NCBI RefSeq assembly: GCF_037152535.1
Contig: NZ_JBBCMA010000009.1
Span: 1 to 64,000 of the forward strand
Direction of reading: 5' to 3'
Source of the DNA: Leclercia sp. AS011
GTDB taxonomy: Bacteria; Pseudomonadota; Gammaproteobacteria; Enterobacterales; Enterobacteriaceae
DNA: 64,000 nucleotides
The translations under genes and the position numbers were made by a program. The number at the start of each line of letters is the position of its first letter. The stretch's first letter is position 1. Of the stretch, positions 37,679-48,391 are shown piece by piece. The notes below the pieces were generated by a model, which was given only the letters and a program-made list of their open reading frames with translations, had not been told where the DNA came from and searched no databases.

Positions 37679-39841
37679 TCACACCGTCTCCAGCCTCGCG
37701 TAAGCAGCCACCAGCCATTTGATCCCCTGCCCCTGGAACGCCACCTGCAGGCGACTGTGTTCTCCGCTGCCTTCCAGGTTCACAATAGTGCCTTCGCCGA
37801 ATTTGGCGTGACGCACACGCTGGCCGAGTTTGAATCCGCTGTCGTTTTCCGAGATCGGCGCACCCAGGCGCTGATGGCTCACCGGACGGCTGATGCTGGC
37901 CCGCAAACGCACCTCTTCCACGCACTCTTCCGGCAGTTCGCCAATAAAACGCGACGGCCGGTGGTAAACCTCTTTCCCGTACAGACGGCGGGTTTCCGCA
38001 TAGGTCAGGGTGAGTTTCTGCATCGCGCGGGTCACGCCGACGTAGGCCAGACGACGCTCCTCTTCCAGACGGCCACCCTCATCCAGCGACATCTGGCTCG
38101 GGAACATCCCCTCCTCCATGCCGACGATAAACACCTGCGGGAACTCCAGCCCTTTGGCCGAGTGCAGGGTCATCAGCTGGACGGCGTCCTGCCAGGTGTC
38201 AGCCTGCCCTTCGCCCGCCTCCAGCGCGGCATGGGACAGGAATGCCTGCAGCGGCATCAGGTCTTCGTCTTCGTCGTTGTAGCTGAACTGGCGCGTTGCC
38301 GTCACCAGCTCCTCTAAGTTCTCGATACGGGTCTGGCCCTTCTCGCCCTTCTCCTGCTCGTACATCATGCGCAGGCCGGAGTCTTTGATGACCCGATCAG
38401 TCTGCACGTGCAGCGGCATGTCGGCGGTTTCCTGCGCCAGGGCTTCGATCAGCTCCAGGAAACGCTGTAAGGCGCTGGCCGCACGACCGGCGAGGGCTTT
38501 TTCCTGCAGCAGCTCGCGGCACGCCTGCCACAAGGTCAGCTGGCGATCCCGGGAGGTCTGGCGCACCACGTCGAGGGTGCGATCGCCGATGCCGCGCGTA
38601 GGCGTATTCACCACGCGCTCAAAGGCCGCGTCGTCGTTACGGTTGGCAATCAGGCGCAGATAGGAGAGCGCGTCTTTGATTTCCTGGCGTTCGAAGAAGC
38701 GCATCCCGCCATAGATGCGGTACGGCATACTGGCCTGCAGCAGCGCCTCTTCCAGCACGCGCGACTGGGCGTTGCTGCGGTAGAGAATGGCGCACTTCTC
38801 CAGCGCGCCGCCGTTGTCCTGCCAGGTTTTGATCCGGTTGACCACGAAGCGGGCTTCGTCCAGCTCGTTAAAGGCGCAGTAGAGCGAGATCGGCTCACCG
38901 TCGATGCCCTCGGTCCACAGCTTTTTACCCAGACGCCCGTTGTTGTTTTCAATCAGGGCGTTGGCCGCGCTCAGAATGTTGTTGGTGGAGCGGTAGTTCT
39001 GCTCAAGGCGGATGGTCTCGGCACCCGGGAAGTCCTTCAGGAAACGCTGGATGTTTTCTACCTGGGCGCCGCGCCAGCCGTAGATCGACTGATCGTCATC
39101 GCCGACAATCATCACCTTGCTGGAGTCGCCCGCCAGCAGGCGGATCCACGCGTACTGAATGTTGTTGGTATCCTGGAATTCGTCCACGAGGATGTTGGTA
39201 AAGCGTTCGCGGTAGTGCTGCAGGATATGCGGCTTGTTAAGCCACAGCTCATGGGCACGCAGCAGCAGCTCGGCGAAATCCACCAGCCCGGCGCGATCGC
39301 AGGCCTCCTGATAGGCCTGATAGACCTTCTGCCAGGTCTGCTCAATCGGGTTGCCAAAGCTCTGGATATGGTGCGGGCGCAGCCCTTCGTCTTTCTGGCT
39401 GTTGATGTACCACATGGCCTGACGCGGCGGCCACTGCTTCTCGTCGAGGTTCATGGCCTTGATCAGGCGCTTCAGCAGACGCAGCTGGTCTTCGCTGTCG
39501 AGGATCTGGAAATCTTGTGGCAGCCCGGCATCCAGATGGTGCGCACGCAGCAGGCGGTGCGCCAGCCCGTGAAAGGTGCCAACCCACATGCCGCCCTGGC
39601 TGGTGCCCATCAGCTGGGCGATACGGTGGCGCATCTCGGCCGCCGCTTTGTTGGTGAAGGTCACCGCCATAATCGAGTACGGCGAGCAGTTCTCCACGCT
39701 TTGCAGCCAGGCGATGCGGTGTACCAGCACGCGTGTCTTACCACTGCCCGCCCCTGCCAGCACCAGCATATTGGTGCGCGTCGCGGCAACCGCGTCACGC
39801 TGTTTGTCATTAAGGCTGTCGAGCAGGTAAGAAACGTCCAT
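37679..39841 (-). CDS. uvrD: DNA helicase II
   Basis: 3'-5' superfamily 1 helicase in nucleotide excision and mismatch repair. The start at 39841 gives 720 residues exactly as in E. coli; upstream in-frame codons lie in the hairpin leader. Walker A GAGSGKTRVLVHR, Walker B VDEFQDTNNIQY, GDDDQSIYGWRGA and motif VI VGVTRAMQKL are present; the C-terminal Tudor-like segment ends the protein. Preceded by a LexA box; last gene of the dapF-yigA-xerC-yigB-uvrD series. Confidence 0.97.
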   Translation of the reverse strand: MDVSYLLDSLNDKQRDAVAATRTNMLVLAGAGSGKTRVLVHRIAWLQSVENCSPYSIMAVTFTNKAAAEMRHRIAQLMGTSQGGMWVGTFHGLAHRLLRAHHLDAGLPQDFQILDSEDQLRLLKRLIKAMNLDEKQWPPRQAMWYINSQKDEGLRPHHIQSFGNPIEQTWQKVYQAYQEACDRAGLVDFAELLLRAHELWLNKPHILQHYRERFTNILVDEFQDTNNIQYAWIRLLAGDSSKVMIVGDDDQSIYGWRGAQVENIQRFLKDFPGAETIRLEQNYRSTNNILSAANALIENNNGRLGKKLWTEGIDGEPISLYCAFNELDEARFVVNRIKTWQDNGGALEKCAILYRSNAQSRVLEEALLQASMPYRIYGGMRFFERQEIKDALSYLRLIANRNDDAAFERVVNTPTRGIGDRTLDVVRQTSRDRQLTLWQACRELLQEKALAGRAASALQRFLELIEALAQETADMPLHVQTDRVIKDSGLRMMYEQEKGEKGQTRIENLEELVTATRQFSYNDEDEDLMPLQAFLSHAALEAGEGQADTWQDAVQLMTLHSAKGLEFPQVFIVGMEEGMFPSQMSLDEGGRLEEERRLAYVGVTRAMQKLTLTYAETRRLYGKEVYHRPSRFIGELPEECVEEVRLRASISRPVSHQRLGAPISENDSGFKLGQRVRHAKFGEGTIVNLEGSGEHSRLQVAFQGQGIKWLVAAYARLETV

Positions 39842-39863
39842 TGGGCACCGCCACAAAGAGGTC

Positions 39864-39888
39864 ATCCGGCGGCCATTAGCCGCCGGAT
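39864..39888 (-). other. Stem-loop in the uvrD leader
   Basis: ATCCGGCGGC/GCCGCCGGAT (39864-39873, 39879-39888) makes a perfect 10-bp stem with a 5-nt loop between the LexA-controlled promoter region and the uvrD ATG. An attenuator has been reported in E. coli uvrD; this could be its equivalent. No strong U tract follows. Confidence 0.55.
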
Positions 39889-39891
39889 ACA

Positions 39892-39907
39892 CTGTTAATT
39901 TATACAG
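39892..39907. promoter_or_regulatory. LexA box of uvrD
   Basis: CTGTTAATTTATACAG has the CTG-N10-CAG core with an A/T-rich centre. It lies 51 bp upstream of uvrD, as in the SOS-regulated E. coli gene. Confidence 0.88.
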
Positions 39908-39919
39908 AACTACTGGTGA

Positions 39920-40636
39920 TTATATCAGCGTGGTGAGGGATGCCAACCGTGAAATTTCGATGTGCGGCAGCAGGCGGCTGTCGGCGGTCTGCATCAGATC
40001 GGCCTTTTCCGGCTTGATCCAGCAGGCCTGCATCCCGCAGCGGATCGCGCCAGCGACGTCGGTGGTCAGGTCATCGCCCACGTGCAGGATCTCACCCAGC
40101 GGCAGGTCGAGCTTCTCCGCCGCCAGATGGTACATATCGTTGAACGGCTTGGAGCGCCCGTGCGGGCCTGCGCGCAGCACAAACTCGAAGTAGTCGCCCA
40201 GGCCAAACAGCTCCGGCTGGGCATTGCCGTTGGTGATGGCCACCAGCGGCCACTTTTCACCCAGTTTCGCCAGCGTGTCGTGGGTCTCCTGGGGTACGTC
40301 GATGCGGCTGCGCCATTGGGCGAAGTGCGCCATCGAGGCTTCTGCGCCAAGGGCGGCTTCGGCAGCGGTCAGGCCGGCATTAAGCATCGCCTGCTCAACG
40401 GCACGGCGACGCCACTCGGTGACGTCATGATAGATTTCCGGCTCGGTTTGCCGTAACGCCTGGCGCAGGCGGTGAAACTCTTTATTCTCCAGCGTCTTTA
40501 ACGCCGGATGGTAGTTTTGCACAAACGCCAGCGCTTCCTGCTCGGTTCGCAGGATCACTTCGCGGTTGTCATAAAGGGTGTCATCAAGGTCGAACGTCAG
40601 TGCTGAGATGTGGCCTAATGGACGATAAAAACGCAT
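39920..40636 (-). CDS. yigB: HAD-superfamily FMN/5-amino-uracil phosphatase YigB
   Basis: HAD hydrolase; E. coli YigB dephosphorylates FMN and the riboflavin intermediate 5-amino-6-ribitylamino-uracil phosphate. 238 residues as in E. coli. Motif [10 protein letters not shown] (about 16-24), motif II ITNGNAQ, motif III Lys in [10 protein letters not shown] and motif [11 protein letters not shown]. The start overlaps the xerC stop by one base. Confidence 0.94.
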   Translation of the reverse strand: MRFYRPLGHISALTFDLDDTLYDNREVILRTEQEALAFVQNYHPALKTLENKEFHRLRQALRQTEPEIYHDVTEWRRRAVEQAMLNAGLTAAEAALGAEASMAHFAQWRSRIDVPQETHDTLAKLGEKWPLVAITNGNAQPELFGLGDYFEFVLRAGPHGRSKPFNDMYHLAAEKLDLPLGEILHVGDDLTTDVAGAIRCGMQACWIKPEKADLMQTADSRLLPHIEISRLASLTTLI

Positions 40637-41538
40637 TATTTCCCCCGTTTGGCGCGTGGATGCGCCGCGTCGTACACCGAGGCAAGGTGTTGAAAATCAA
40701 GATGGGTATAGATCTGGGTGGTGGACAAATTGGCGTGGCCCAGCAGCTCCTGCACGCCGCGCAGATCGCCGCTGGACTCCAGCATGTGCGTGGCGAAGGA
40801 GTGGCGCAGTTTATGCGGATGAACATGGCTGTTCAGCCCCTGCTTGATCCCCCATTCGGCAAAACGTTTTTGCACGTTACGCGCCGAGATCCGCTTCCCG
40901 AGCTTCGAGAGGAACAGCGCATCCTCTTCAGTGCCGAACAGGCCGCGCAGATCGAGCCAGTGTTCAATCCACGCCACGGCGTTGCGGCCAATGGGCAGGC
41001 GGCGCTCTTTGCTGCCTTTGCCCATCACCCATACTTCGCCGGTGTCGAGATCGAGGTGTTTGATATCGAGGTTCACCAGCTCGGAAAGACGCAGTCCCGC
41101 CCCATACATCACCTCCAGCATCGCCCGATCCCGTACCGCCAGCGGATCGTTGAGATCGATATCCAGCAGGCGGTTAACGTCATCGACATCGATATTTTTG
41201 GGCAGGTAGCGCGGCGCTTTCGGCGCGGCGATCCCTTTCGCCGGGTTGGCGTTGAGTTCGCCCTGGCTAACCAGCCAGTCAAAGAAGCTGCGCAGCGCGG
41301 AAAGACGCAGCGCGAGGCTGGCAGGACCCAGCCCTTTCCGGCGGCTGCGCACGGCAAAGGTTCGCACCGTGGCGGCATCACATTGCTGCCAGCTCGTCAG
41401 GCCGATCTCTCCGGCAAGCTGCATGATGGCATCAAGCTGACGCTGGTAGTTGAGCAGGGTGATCGGGCTGAGCTGGCGCTCAACGCCCAGATAGCGCAGA
41501 AAACGCGTGACGGCAGGTGCCAGCAGAGCATCCGTCAT
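40636..41538 (-). CDS. xerC: Tyrosine recombinase XerC
   Basis: With XerD resolves chromosome dimers at dif. 300 residues (E. coli 298). N-terminal SAM-like core-binding domain (about 1-100); the catalytic domain has Arg in [13 protein letters not shown], Lys in [22 protein letters not shown] (His and Arg), and the nucleophile Tyr in [10 protein letters not shown]. Overlaps yigA by 4 bp. Confidence 0.96.
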   Translation of the reverse strand: MTDALLAPAVTRFLRYLGVERQLSPITLLNYQRQLDAIMQLAGEIGLTSWQQCDAATVRTFAVRSRRKGLGPASLALRLSALRSFFDWLVSQGELNANPAKGIAAPKAPRYLPKNIDVDDVNRLLDIDLNDPLAVRDRAMLEVMYGAGLRLSELVNLDIKHLDLDTGEVWVMGKGSKERRLPIGRNAVAWIEHWLDLRGLFGTEEDALFLSKLGKRISARNVQKRFAEWGIKQGLNSHVHPHKLRHSFATHMLESSGDLRGVQELLGHANLSTTQIYTHLDFQHLASVYDAAHPRAKRGK

Positions 41539-42242
41539 ACGCGTTCAATCCAGCGTTCCAGCAGCTCGGGCAGCATCTGCGCGATCTCCTGGATCAGCTG
41601 CGTTCCTTGTCCCTGCTGATAGTGTTGCGGATCGCGGCTGGTGAACAGTATCACCCCGAGATCGCCGTCGCGTCCCATCAGCGACATTGCCACTGAACCT
41701 ATGGCTTTGGCCTCCGGCAGAACCACCAGCAGCTCCGGGCCATGCAGCGGCCCAAGATAGTGGTTCTCGCATCCCATGCGCTGAATGCGCAGTGGCTCAA
41801 ACGCCTGCCGCGATAGCGCCAGATGGGTAAAGCTGGAGGGCGCGCCAATGCGCCAGCGGTCCGGGAACAGGCGCAGGGTTGCCCCGGCCAGACCCAGCTC
41901 CCGCGCCCAGCGATGCAGACGCAGCAGAAATTCGTCCAGGCTGCTGGCCGAGGCCAGCCGCGACTGCAGGTGCAGCAGACGATAGAACAGACCTTCATTA
42001 CTGGTGGCCTGCTCCATCAGCAGCGAGATGTTCTCTTCCAGATGGTTGATATGGTTACGCGCGCGCGCCATATGCCATTCGACCAGCGAGACCGTTCCGC
42101 GGATCGGATGCGGCACGCGCATCGCTTCAACCACGCGGGCATTGCGAATGAAAAACTCAGGATGGCGCAGCAGATAATCAACAACCGCCCGGTCGTCCAT
42201 CTCCGTCAGCGTTTCCTGCAGTTCTTCTCCTGGTTGTTTCAT
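41535..42242 (-). CDS. yigA: DUF484 family protein YigA
   Basis: Conserved GAF-like DUF484 protein of unknown function, always found between dapF and xerC in enterobacteria. 235 residues, same as E. coli. A central helix (about 70-95, [19 protein letters not shown]) precedes the GAF-like domain. Its start and stop each overlap the neighbours by four bases. Confidence 0.93.
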   Translation of the reverse strand: MKQPGEELQETLTEMDDRAVVDYLLRHPEFFIRNARVVEAMRVPHPIRGTVSLVEWHMARARNHINHLEENISLLMEQATSNEGLFYRLLHLQSRLASASSLDEFLLRLHRWARELGLAGATLRLFPDRWRIGAPSSFTHLALSRQAFEPLRIQRMGCENHYLGPLHGPELLVVLPEAKAIGSVAMSLMGRDGDLGVILFTSRDPQHYQQGQGTQLIQEIAQMLPELLERWIERV

Positions 42243-43063
42243 AGATGGATAAACCCGTCGTAGACTTGTGTCGCCGGGCCCGTCATATACAGAGGCTGAC
42301 CCGGGCCTTTCCAGGCGATATCAAGACGGCCGCCTGGTAAATCCACGCGAACCTCTTCCGCCAGTAAACCCTGTGCAATTCCCACCGCGACGGCTGCGCA
42401 GGCACCGCTGCCGCACGCCTGTGTTTCACCTGCTCCGCGTTCATAGACGCGCAGACGGATGTGATCGCGAGTGATGACCTGCATAAATCCAATATTGGCG
42501 CGCTCAGGGAAACGTTCATGACTTTCCAGCACCGGACCGAGCGTCTCAACGGGCGCGGTCGCGACGTCATCAACCTGAATCACGCAGTGCGGGTTCCCCA
42601 TAGAGACCACGCCGCACAAGACTGTCTGTTCCGCGACGCGCATGATATAGGTCTTTTCCGCTTTGTTAGCGCGAAACGGCACCTGCGACGGCTCGAAGTT
42701 CGGCTCGCCCATGTTGACCCGCACCAGCTCGTCGTCGGTGACGCTCAGCACCATCCGCCCATTGGCGGTGCTGACGCGAATATCGCGCTTGTTGGTCAGC
42801 CCCTTCAGACGAACAAAGCGGGCAAAGCAGCGCGCGCCGTTGCCACACTGGGAGACTTCGCTGCCATCGGCATTAAAGATGCGGTAGTGAAAATCGAGAT
42901 CCGGATCGTAAGGCGGCTCAACCACCAGCAGCTGATCAAAGCCGACCCCGAGGTGCCGATCGGCCAGACGGCGGATCAGCTCCGGAGAAAAGAAGACATT
43001 CTGCGTTACCGCGTCGACGACCATAAAATCATTGCCAAGGCCATGCATTTTAGAGAACTGCAT
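42239..43063 (-). CDS. dapF: Diaminopimelate epimerase
   Basis: Interconverts LL- and meso-diaminopimelate for lysine and peptidoglycan. 274 residues as in E. coli. The two-base mechanism cysteines are visible in QCGNGARCF (about Cys73) and [10 protein letters not shown] (about Cys217). First enzyme gene of the operon that continues through yigA, xerC, yigB and uvrD; lptM lies 32 bp upstream. Confidence 0.96.
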   Translation of the reverse strand: MQFSKMHGLGNDFMVVDAVTQNVFFSPELIRRLADRHLGVGFDQLLVVEPPYDPDLDFHYRIFNADGSEVSQCGNGARCFARFVRLKGLTNKRDIRVSTANGRMVLSVTDDELVRVNMGEPNFEPSQVPFRANKAEKTYIMRVAEQTVLCGVVSMGNPHCVIQVDDVATAPVETLGPVLESHERFPERANIGFMQVITRDHIRLRVYERGAGETQACGSGACAAVAVGIAQGLLAEEVRVDLPGGRLDIAWKGPGQPLYMTGPATQVYDGFIHL

Positions 43064-43095
43064 TATTTACTCCATTGCGCGGTTCGCAACGCGCG

Positions 43096-43299
43096 TCAGT
43101 AATTCACCTGGCTTGGGCCGCCATTATCGCCGCGGTCGTTACGATCTGGCAGGGTGGTTTGCACCGGGCTTTGCACTTTTTTGGTTGGTGGCGGCGCGGT
43201 TTTATCTGCCGGTGGGAAATAGAGCGGCCCTTTCAGACCACAGCCACTCAGGCTGAACAGTGCGAGGAGAACGGCAAGCGTTCCAAAAACGTTTTTCAT
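43096..43299 (-). CDS. lptM: LPS-assembly lipoprotein LptM
   Basis: Small lipoprotein (formerly YifL) that helps oxidative maturation of the LptDE LPS translocon. The ATG at 43299 gives 67 residues as in E. coli; upstream in-frame codons lack homology. Signal peptide with lipobox LSGC, Cys20, followed by GLKGPLYFPPADK, the conserved segment, and a disordered Pro/Thr-rich tail. Confidence 0.93.
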   Translation of the reverse strand: MKNVFGTLAVLLALFSLSGCGLKGPLYFPPADKTAPPPTKKVQSPVQTTLPDRNDRGDNGGPSQVNY

Positions 43300-43438
43300 T
43301 ATCAGGTTGCCTGTAAGTTCATGCTTTCTGTTTTCTATCATCGCAGGAGAAGGCACAAAAGCAAGAGTTTGCCGCTAACCTGCAACCGGAATTATTTAGC
43401 GTTATACTGCCGCCATCACGAAAAACAGGAACAGAACC

Positions 43439-43759
43439 ATGAATGACAGTGAATTCCATCGCCTCGCCGATAACCTGTGGCAAACCATCGAAGAGCGCCT
43501 TGACGACTGGGATGGCGACAGCGACATCGATTGTGAAATCAACGGCGGTGTGCTGACCATCAGCTTTGAAAACGGCAGCAAGATCATTATTAACCGCCAG
43601 GAACCGCTTCACCAGGTGTGGCTGGCCACCAAACAGGGCGGCTACCATTTCGACCTCAAGGGCGATGAGTGGATTTGCGATCGCAGCGGTGAAAGGTTCT
43701 GGGATCTGCTGGAACAGGCCGCGACCGCCCAGGCGGGTGAAGAGGTGAAATTCAGTTGA
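43439..43759 (+). CDS. cyaY: Iron-sulfur cluster assembly protein CyaY (frataxin)
   Basis: Bacterial frataxin that modulates IscS in Fe-S cluster assembly. 106 residues as in E. coli. The N-terminal acidic ridge ([12 protein letters not shown], about 22-33) is the iron-binding face, and [20 protein letters not shown] near the end is the frataxin signature. Divergent from lptM and convergent with cyaA across a REP element. Confidence 0.95.
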   Translation: MNDSEFHRLADNLWQTIEERLDDWDGDSDIDCEINGGVLTISFENGSKIIINRQEPLHQVWLATKQGGYHFDLKGDEWICDRSGERFWDLLEQAATAQAGEEVKFS

Positions 43760-43767
43760 GGTTTATT

Positions 43768-43794
43768 GCCCGGTGACGCTTGCGCTTACCGGGC
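43768..43794. repeat. REP element
   Basis: GCCCGGT (43768-43774) and ACCGGGC (43788-43794) with a GACGCTTGCGCTT interior; a REP sequence between the convergent cyaY and cyaA stops. Confidence 0.85.
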
Positions 43795-43804
43795 CTACAA
43801 CGGC

Positions 43805-46348
43805 TCAGGAGAAATACTGCTGCAACAGCGGGGTACTGGCGTCCTGGTTAGCCGGTGCGGCGGCAATCACCTGGGTGCGGAACGGGATCACCTGCGCACG
43901 GCCATCGACCTTCACAATCTGGTAGAACTGCGGCAGGTTGAAGTTGATAAAACTGGAACCATAAGTGAAGCGGTCGTGTGAGGACGAGTAGAAGCGGCTG
44001 ACGTCGCGCACCAGCTCCTCTTTGCTGCCTTCACAGTGGTGATACACCTCGGCGCGGTTGGTTTCATCAAGGATATAGATATTGAAACCGGCATCGTCCC
44101 CCGACTCTTCAAAGAAGAACTGAATAATCCCTTCGCTGGCAAAACCATCCACCACCTGCGGCAGTTTGACGTGGTTGGTTTCCACCTGCACCGAGAGACC
44201 GTGCAGTTTGTTGTGTGAGATGGCACCGTAGAACTCAATGGCGTTTTCCAGCTTCTGCACCGACACGTTCAGACGCTCAAAGAACAGGCCCCAGGTCTGC
44301 CCGGAGACGCGCAGCGCTTTGAAGCGCCCGGTTTCCTGACGGGTGCTGGAGAGGCGCAGATCGATACACTCGGAGACCAGCTGCTGCACGCGGGTACGGA
44401 TCAGGCCACGCAGATGCTGGCTGTAGCAGAAGACCTCGACGCTGTCCGGCGGAGCAGCATCCTGGTGCATCTTGCCGAGAATAGTTTTCAGCGCTTCGAT
44501 CATCGCCTGTTCGCCGTTGAAGTGCAGAGTACGCACTTCGTTCCACGAGTTGCGGTAGAGCAGATCGACGCTGCCCACCAGGCAGTTTTGCTGCTCGCCA
44601 AAGCTGAACACATCCAGCTTACGGAAATCGAAATGCACCACCTGATTGCGGAACGCCGCCGTCGGGTCATATTCCAGGTTAACGATAATCGCCAGATGGC
44701 GAATTTCACACGGGCTGTAGAGCGCTTTCGGCGTAGGAGCCGGCAGACGCAGCGGGAAGTGGTGCGAGACATCCGCCACCATCTCCTGCAGTTTGGCGAG
44801 ATCGACGATCTCGTTGCCCTTAATAAACAGACGGGTACGTGACGTGAGCAGTCCGTTAAACCAGGCCCAGGCCACCAGCTTGTTCAGATAGCGGTTATAT
44901 TCCAGCGGCTGATGGCTGATGATCGAGTCCATGCTCGGCGCACGGTTGTACAGATACCACCCGGTGCGGTTGGCGCGACCCGGCGGCACATAGATAAAGG
45001 TCAGGTTCGGTTCAGACAGGTCCGGCGAAATCTGTGGGTTTACCAGGGTCACTTTACCCGGCAGCGCTTCAAACGCGGCGTACAGCTTACGGGTCAGCAC
45101 CCCGATATCCTGCGGGCTGGCGGAAACGCTGAGGTTGTTACGACGGGCAAAGCGGATCAGGTTACGGTAGCTCTGCATCATGGCATCGAGCAGCTCGTTG
45201 TGCGCTTCACGCACCTGATCGATCTTCCAGTTGGCGCGATTATCGAGCATCGACAGACGCTCTTCGTCCCATCCCCACTCTTTGACTAACTGACTGAGCA
45301 CTTCACGACGCCAGCCGACGCATGCGCGTTCGCGGCTGAGCTTCTCACAGACTTTGAGATAGAAACATCGACGGACCAGGTCGAGACGGGTCGGATCGTC
45401 GATGGCTTTCAGGTATTCGGTGACGCGCTCGAGCATCATGCAGTAGGCATCAAGACCGAAAGAGACGATCTCGCCATCATGCAGACGCTGTTTAATGTCT
45501 TTCGCCAGCAGACGCGGCGTTGGGTATTCCCACGAGTAGGCTTCAAGCAGCAGGGTTTTGAGCACCGCTTTGTACGGGGAATCAATACTTTTATACAGCT
45601 GCCACAGGCTTGCGCCGAAATACTCTTCGGCGGAGAGGGAGCTCAAGCCACCCAGATCCAGCCACTCGTTTGGCGTCAGGACCCCCTGGGCGTAGAGCTT
45701 CATGACGTAATCGTCGTAATGCTCTTCTTCATCGCACGGCACCATACTCCAGAGAATACGCTTCCCGGCCAGGCGCACGGCGGTACGGTAAAACTCATCC
45801 AGCAATAAGATGTGCTGCGTCGAGCCGCAGTCTTCACCACCCAGACTGCCGCTTTCATTATGGCGGAAACGGTTTTCATCAATCAGGAAGAAACTCACTT
45901 CCACGCCGAGCGAGGCGGCCCAGCTCTCCAGCAGGCTGCATTTACGCTGCAGCAGCTGACGCTCGTCGTTATCGAGCCACGACTGATGGCAGACCCAGAT
46001 ATCCAGGTCCGAAGAACAGCTTTGCCCAACCGAAGAGGTACTGCCCATGGTGTAGACGCCGGTGATCGGCAGTTCGCCTTTCGGGGATACCTGCGGCGGC
46101 ATGCCACGGTAGAGCTCCAGCTCTTTCAGGTAGTGTTCTTGGGTTTCATCAGGCGTGTAAAGGCAGATGCCCTTGGGAACGTTACCGTCGAGGTAACCCG
46201 GCATCAGTGGGTGGTGATAGTGCAACAATGTCGGCAGAAGACTGTAAACCTGCTGGAATGCAGGGCCCATCGCCGCAAGCGCGCGATCGACACGCAGTTG
46301 GTTGATGGCATCCAGTCTCTGTTTCAGAGTCTCAATATAGAGGTACAA
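43805..46348 (-). CDS. cyaA: Adenylate cyclase, class I
   Basis: Makes cAMP, activated by phosphorylated EIIA-Glc. 847 residues (E. coli 848). The start codon is TTG at 46348, as in E. coli, where it limits expression. The N-terminal catalytic half has [19 protein letters not shown] (about 103-121), a nucleotidyltransferase-type GS...DxD motif; the C-terminal half is regulatory. Upstream lies a CRP site almost identical to that mediating CRP-cAMP repression in E. coli. Confidence 0.96.
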   Translation of the reverse strand: MYLYIETLKQRLDAINQLRVDRALAAMGPAFQQVYSLLPTLLHYHHPLMPGYLDGNVPKGICLYTPDETQEHYLKELELYRGMPPQVSPKGELPITGVYTMGSTSSVGQSCSSDLDIWVCHQSWLDNDERQLLQRKCSLLESWAASLGVEVSFFLIDENRFRHNESGSLGGEDCGSTQHILLLDEFYRTAVRLAGKRILWSMVPCDEEEHYDDYVMKLYAQGVLTPNEWLDLGGLSSLSAEEYFGASLWQLYKSIDSPYKAVLKTLLLEAYSWEYPTPRLLAKDIKQRLHDGEIVSFGLDAYCMMLERVTEYLKAIDDPTRLDLVRRCFYLKVCEKLSRERACVGWRREVLSQLVKEWGWDEERLSMLDNRANWKIDQVREAHNELLDAMMQSYRNLIRFARRNNLSVSASPQDIGVLTRKLYAAFEALPGKVTLVNPQISPDLSEPNLTFIYVPPGRANRTGWYLYNRAPSMDSIISHQPLEYNRYLNKLVAWAWFNGLLTSRTRLFIKGNEIVDLAKLQEMVADVSHHFPLRLPAPTPKALYSPCEIRHLAIIVNLEYDPTAAFRNQVVHFDFRKLDVFSFGEQQNCLVGSVDLLYRNSWNEVRTLHFNGEQAMIEALKTILGKMHQDAAPPDSVEVFCYSQHLRGLIRTRVQQLVSECIDLRLSSTRQETGRFKALRVSGQTWGLFFERLNVSVQKLENAIEFYGAISHNKLHGLSVQVETNHVKLPQVVDGFASEGIIQFFFEESGDDAGFNIYILDETNRAEVYHHCEGSKEELVRDVSRFYSSSHDRFTYGSSFINFNLPQFYQIVKVDGRAQVIPFRTQVIAAAPANQDASTPLLQQYFS

Positions 46349-46484
46349 GACGTATCGCCTGATGTTCAGAAGGCATTAATCCTCACCAGGACCGAGGATT
46401 ACGCGTTCACAGTATTTCGAAAGTAACCGTCGCCCTTTTTCGCCCTTATCTTTCTGGTCTCGGAGACGAAAAAATGGTCTAAAA

Positions 46485-46500
46485 CGTGATCAATTTAACA
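46485..46500. promoter_or_regulatory. CRP site of cyaA
   Basis: CGTGATCAATTTAACA, read on the minus strand as TGTTAAATTGATCACG, is the E. coli cyaA CRP site. It lies 137 bp upstream of the TTG start. The rest of the 343-bp cyaA-hemC gap should hold the divergent promoters, which were not resolved individually. Confidence 0.85.
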
Positions 46501-46691
46501 CCTTGCCGTTTGACCGTAAAGAAAGATGCGCTACATACAAGTGTAGCACCGTTCTGTACGTGTAAATTCCTGAATACGGCAGCAGGCAACCTCTATCCCT
46601 GCCCTGTCCTGACCCCTCAACGTCCGTAAACCTGACACTCCCAGGACAACAATGTTAGGATGGTCAGTAGATGATTAAGACGGTAACAAGC

Positions 46692-47633
46692 ATGTTAGAC
46701 AATGTTTTAAGAATTGCCACACGCCAAAGCCCTCTCGCGCTCTGGCAGGCACATTACGTTAAGCAGCGCCTCGAAGCCTGCCATGAAGGCTTGCGTGTTG
46801 AGCTGGTACCGATGGTAACGCGTGGCGATGTCATTCTTGATACACCGCTGGCGAAAGTGGGCGGCAAAGGCCTGTTCGTGAAAGAGCTGGAGCTGGCACT
46901 GCTTGAGGATCGCGCCGATATCGCGGTCCACTCCATGAAGGACGTCCCGGTTGATTTCCCCGAGGGGCTGGGCCTGGTCACCATTTGCGAGCGCGAAGAT
47001 CCGCGTGACGCCTTTGTTTCAAACCGCTACGACTCGCTGGATGACCTGCCGCAGGGCAGTATCGTTGGCACGTCAAGTTTACGCCGCCAGTGTCAGCTGG
47101 CCGAGTCCCGCCCGGATCTGGTTATCCGCTCCCTGCGCGGTAACGTCGGTACCCGTCTCGGCAAGCTCGATAACGGCGAGTACGACGCCATCATTCTGGC
47201 GGTAGCCGGTCTGAAACGCCTGGGCCTGGAGTCGCGCATTAAGGTGGCGTTGCCACCGGAGCAGTCGCTGCCGGCCGTCGGTCAGGGCGCGGTGGGCATT
47301 GAGTGCCGACTCAACGATAGCCGCACCCATGCGCTGCTGGCACCGCTCAATCACGACGAGACGGTCATTCGCGTCAAGGCGGAGCGCGCCATGAACACCC
47401 GCCTTGAAGGGGGATGTCAGGTACCGATTGGCAGCTATGCTGAATTAATTGCTGGCGAACTGTGGCTGCGTGCGCTGGTTGGCGCGCCGGACGGTTCGCA
47501 GATGGTGCGCGGCGAACGCCGTGGTAACCCTCAGGATGCAGAACAGCTGGGTATTTCGCTGGCAGAAGAGCTGCTCGACAACGGTGCCCGTGAAATTCTC
47601 GCGGAAGTCTATAATGGAGAACCCCCGGCATGA
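46692..47633 (+). CDS. hemC: Porphobilinogen deaminase
   Basis: Condenses four porphobilinogens to hydroxymethylbilane. Start at 46692 gives 313 residues as in E. coli; an ATG seven codons upstream is possible, and neither has a strong ribosome site. Signature motifs: [35 protein letters not shown] and GGCQVPIG, whose Cys carries the dipyrromethane cofactor. Its stop overlaps hemD by four bases. Confidence 0.95.
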   Translation: MLDNVLRIATRQSPLALWQAHYVKQRLEACHEGLRVELVPMVTRGDVILDTPLAKVGGKGLFVKELELALLEDRADIAVHSMKDVPVDFPEGLGLVTICEREDPRDAFVSNRYDSLDDLPQGSIVGTSSLRRQCQLAESRPDLVIRSLRGNVGTRLGKLDNGEYDAIILAVAGLKRLGLESRIKVALPPEQSLPAVGQGAVGIECRLNDSRTHALLAPLNHDETVIRVKAERAMNTRLEGGCQVPIGSYAELIAGELWLRALVGAPDGSQMVRGERRGNPQDAEQLGISLAEELLDNGAREILAEVYNGEPPA

Positions 47634-48370
47634 GTATTCTCGTCACCCGCCCTTCTCCCGCTGGAGATGAGTTAGTGAGCCGTCTGCGCACACTCGGGCA
47701 GGTGGCGTGGAGCTTTCCGCTGATTGAGTTCTCCCCGGGCCGGGAACTTCCCCTGCTCGCTGGCCATCTTGCTGCGTTGCAGGCCGATGACATGCTGTTC
47801 GCTCTGTCACAACACGCCGTGGAGTTTGCCCACGCCCGGCTGCAACAGGACGGCCAGCGCTGGCCGGATGCACCGCACTATTTCGCCATCGGCAGAACCA
47901 CCGCCCTGGCGCTGCATACCGAAAGCGGCAAAGACATTCGCTATCCGCTGGATCGGGAAACCAGCGAAGTGTTGCTACAATTACCTGAATTACAAACTGT
48001 TGCGGGCAAGCGCATTCTGATTTTGCGCGGCAACGGTGGGCGAGAGCTGCTGGGCAATACGCTGCGTGAGCGCGGAGCAGAAGTGACATTTTGTGAATGT
48101 TATCAACGTTGTAATAAACATTATGACGGTGCAGAAGAGGCGATGCGCTGGCAGTCTCGCGGCGTTACCACTCTGGTAGTGACCAGCGGCGAAATGCTAC
48201 AACAGCTCTGGTCGCTGATCCCGCAATGGTATCGTGATAACTGGTTACTCCGCTGTCGGCTTCTGGTCGTCAGTGAGCGTCTGGCGAACCTCGCCCGGGA
48301 ACTGGGCTGGCAAGATATTCGGATCGCTGATAACGCCGACAACGATGCGCTGCTGCGCGCATTACAATAA
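47630..48370 (+). CDS. hemD: Uroporphyrinogen-III synthase
   Basis: Cyclises hydroxymethylbilane with inversion of ring D to uroporphyrinogen III. 246 residues as in E. coli, two-domain fold of weak sequence conservation; [12 protein letters not shown] (about 126-137) and [10 protein letters not shown] mark the interdomain cleft. Second gene of hemCDXY, overlapping hemC by 4 bp and followed by hemX after 21 bp. Confidence 0.95.
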   Translation: MSILVTRPSPAGDELVSRLRTLGQVAWSFPLIEFSPGRELPLLAGHLAALQADDMLFALSQHAVEFAHARLQQDGQRWPDAPHYFAIGRTTALALHTESGKDIRYPLDRETSEVLLQLPELQTVAGKRILILRGNGGRELLGNTLRERGAEVTFCECYQRCNKHYDGAEEAMRWQSRGVTTLVVTSGEMLQQLWSLIPQWYRDNWLLRCRLLVVSERLANLARELGWQDIRIADNADNDALLRALQ

Positions 48371-48391
48371 CTCTCATAATGGGAAGCCATA

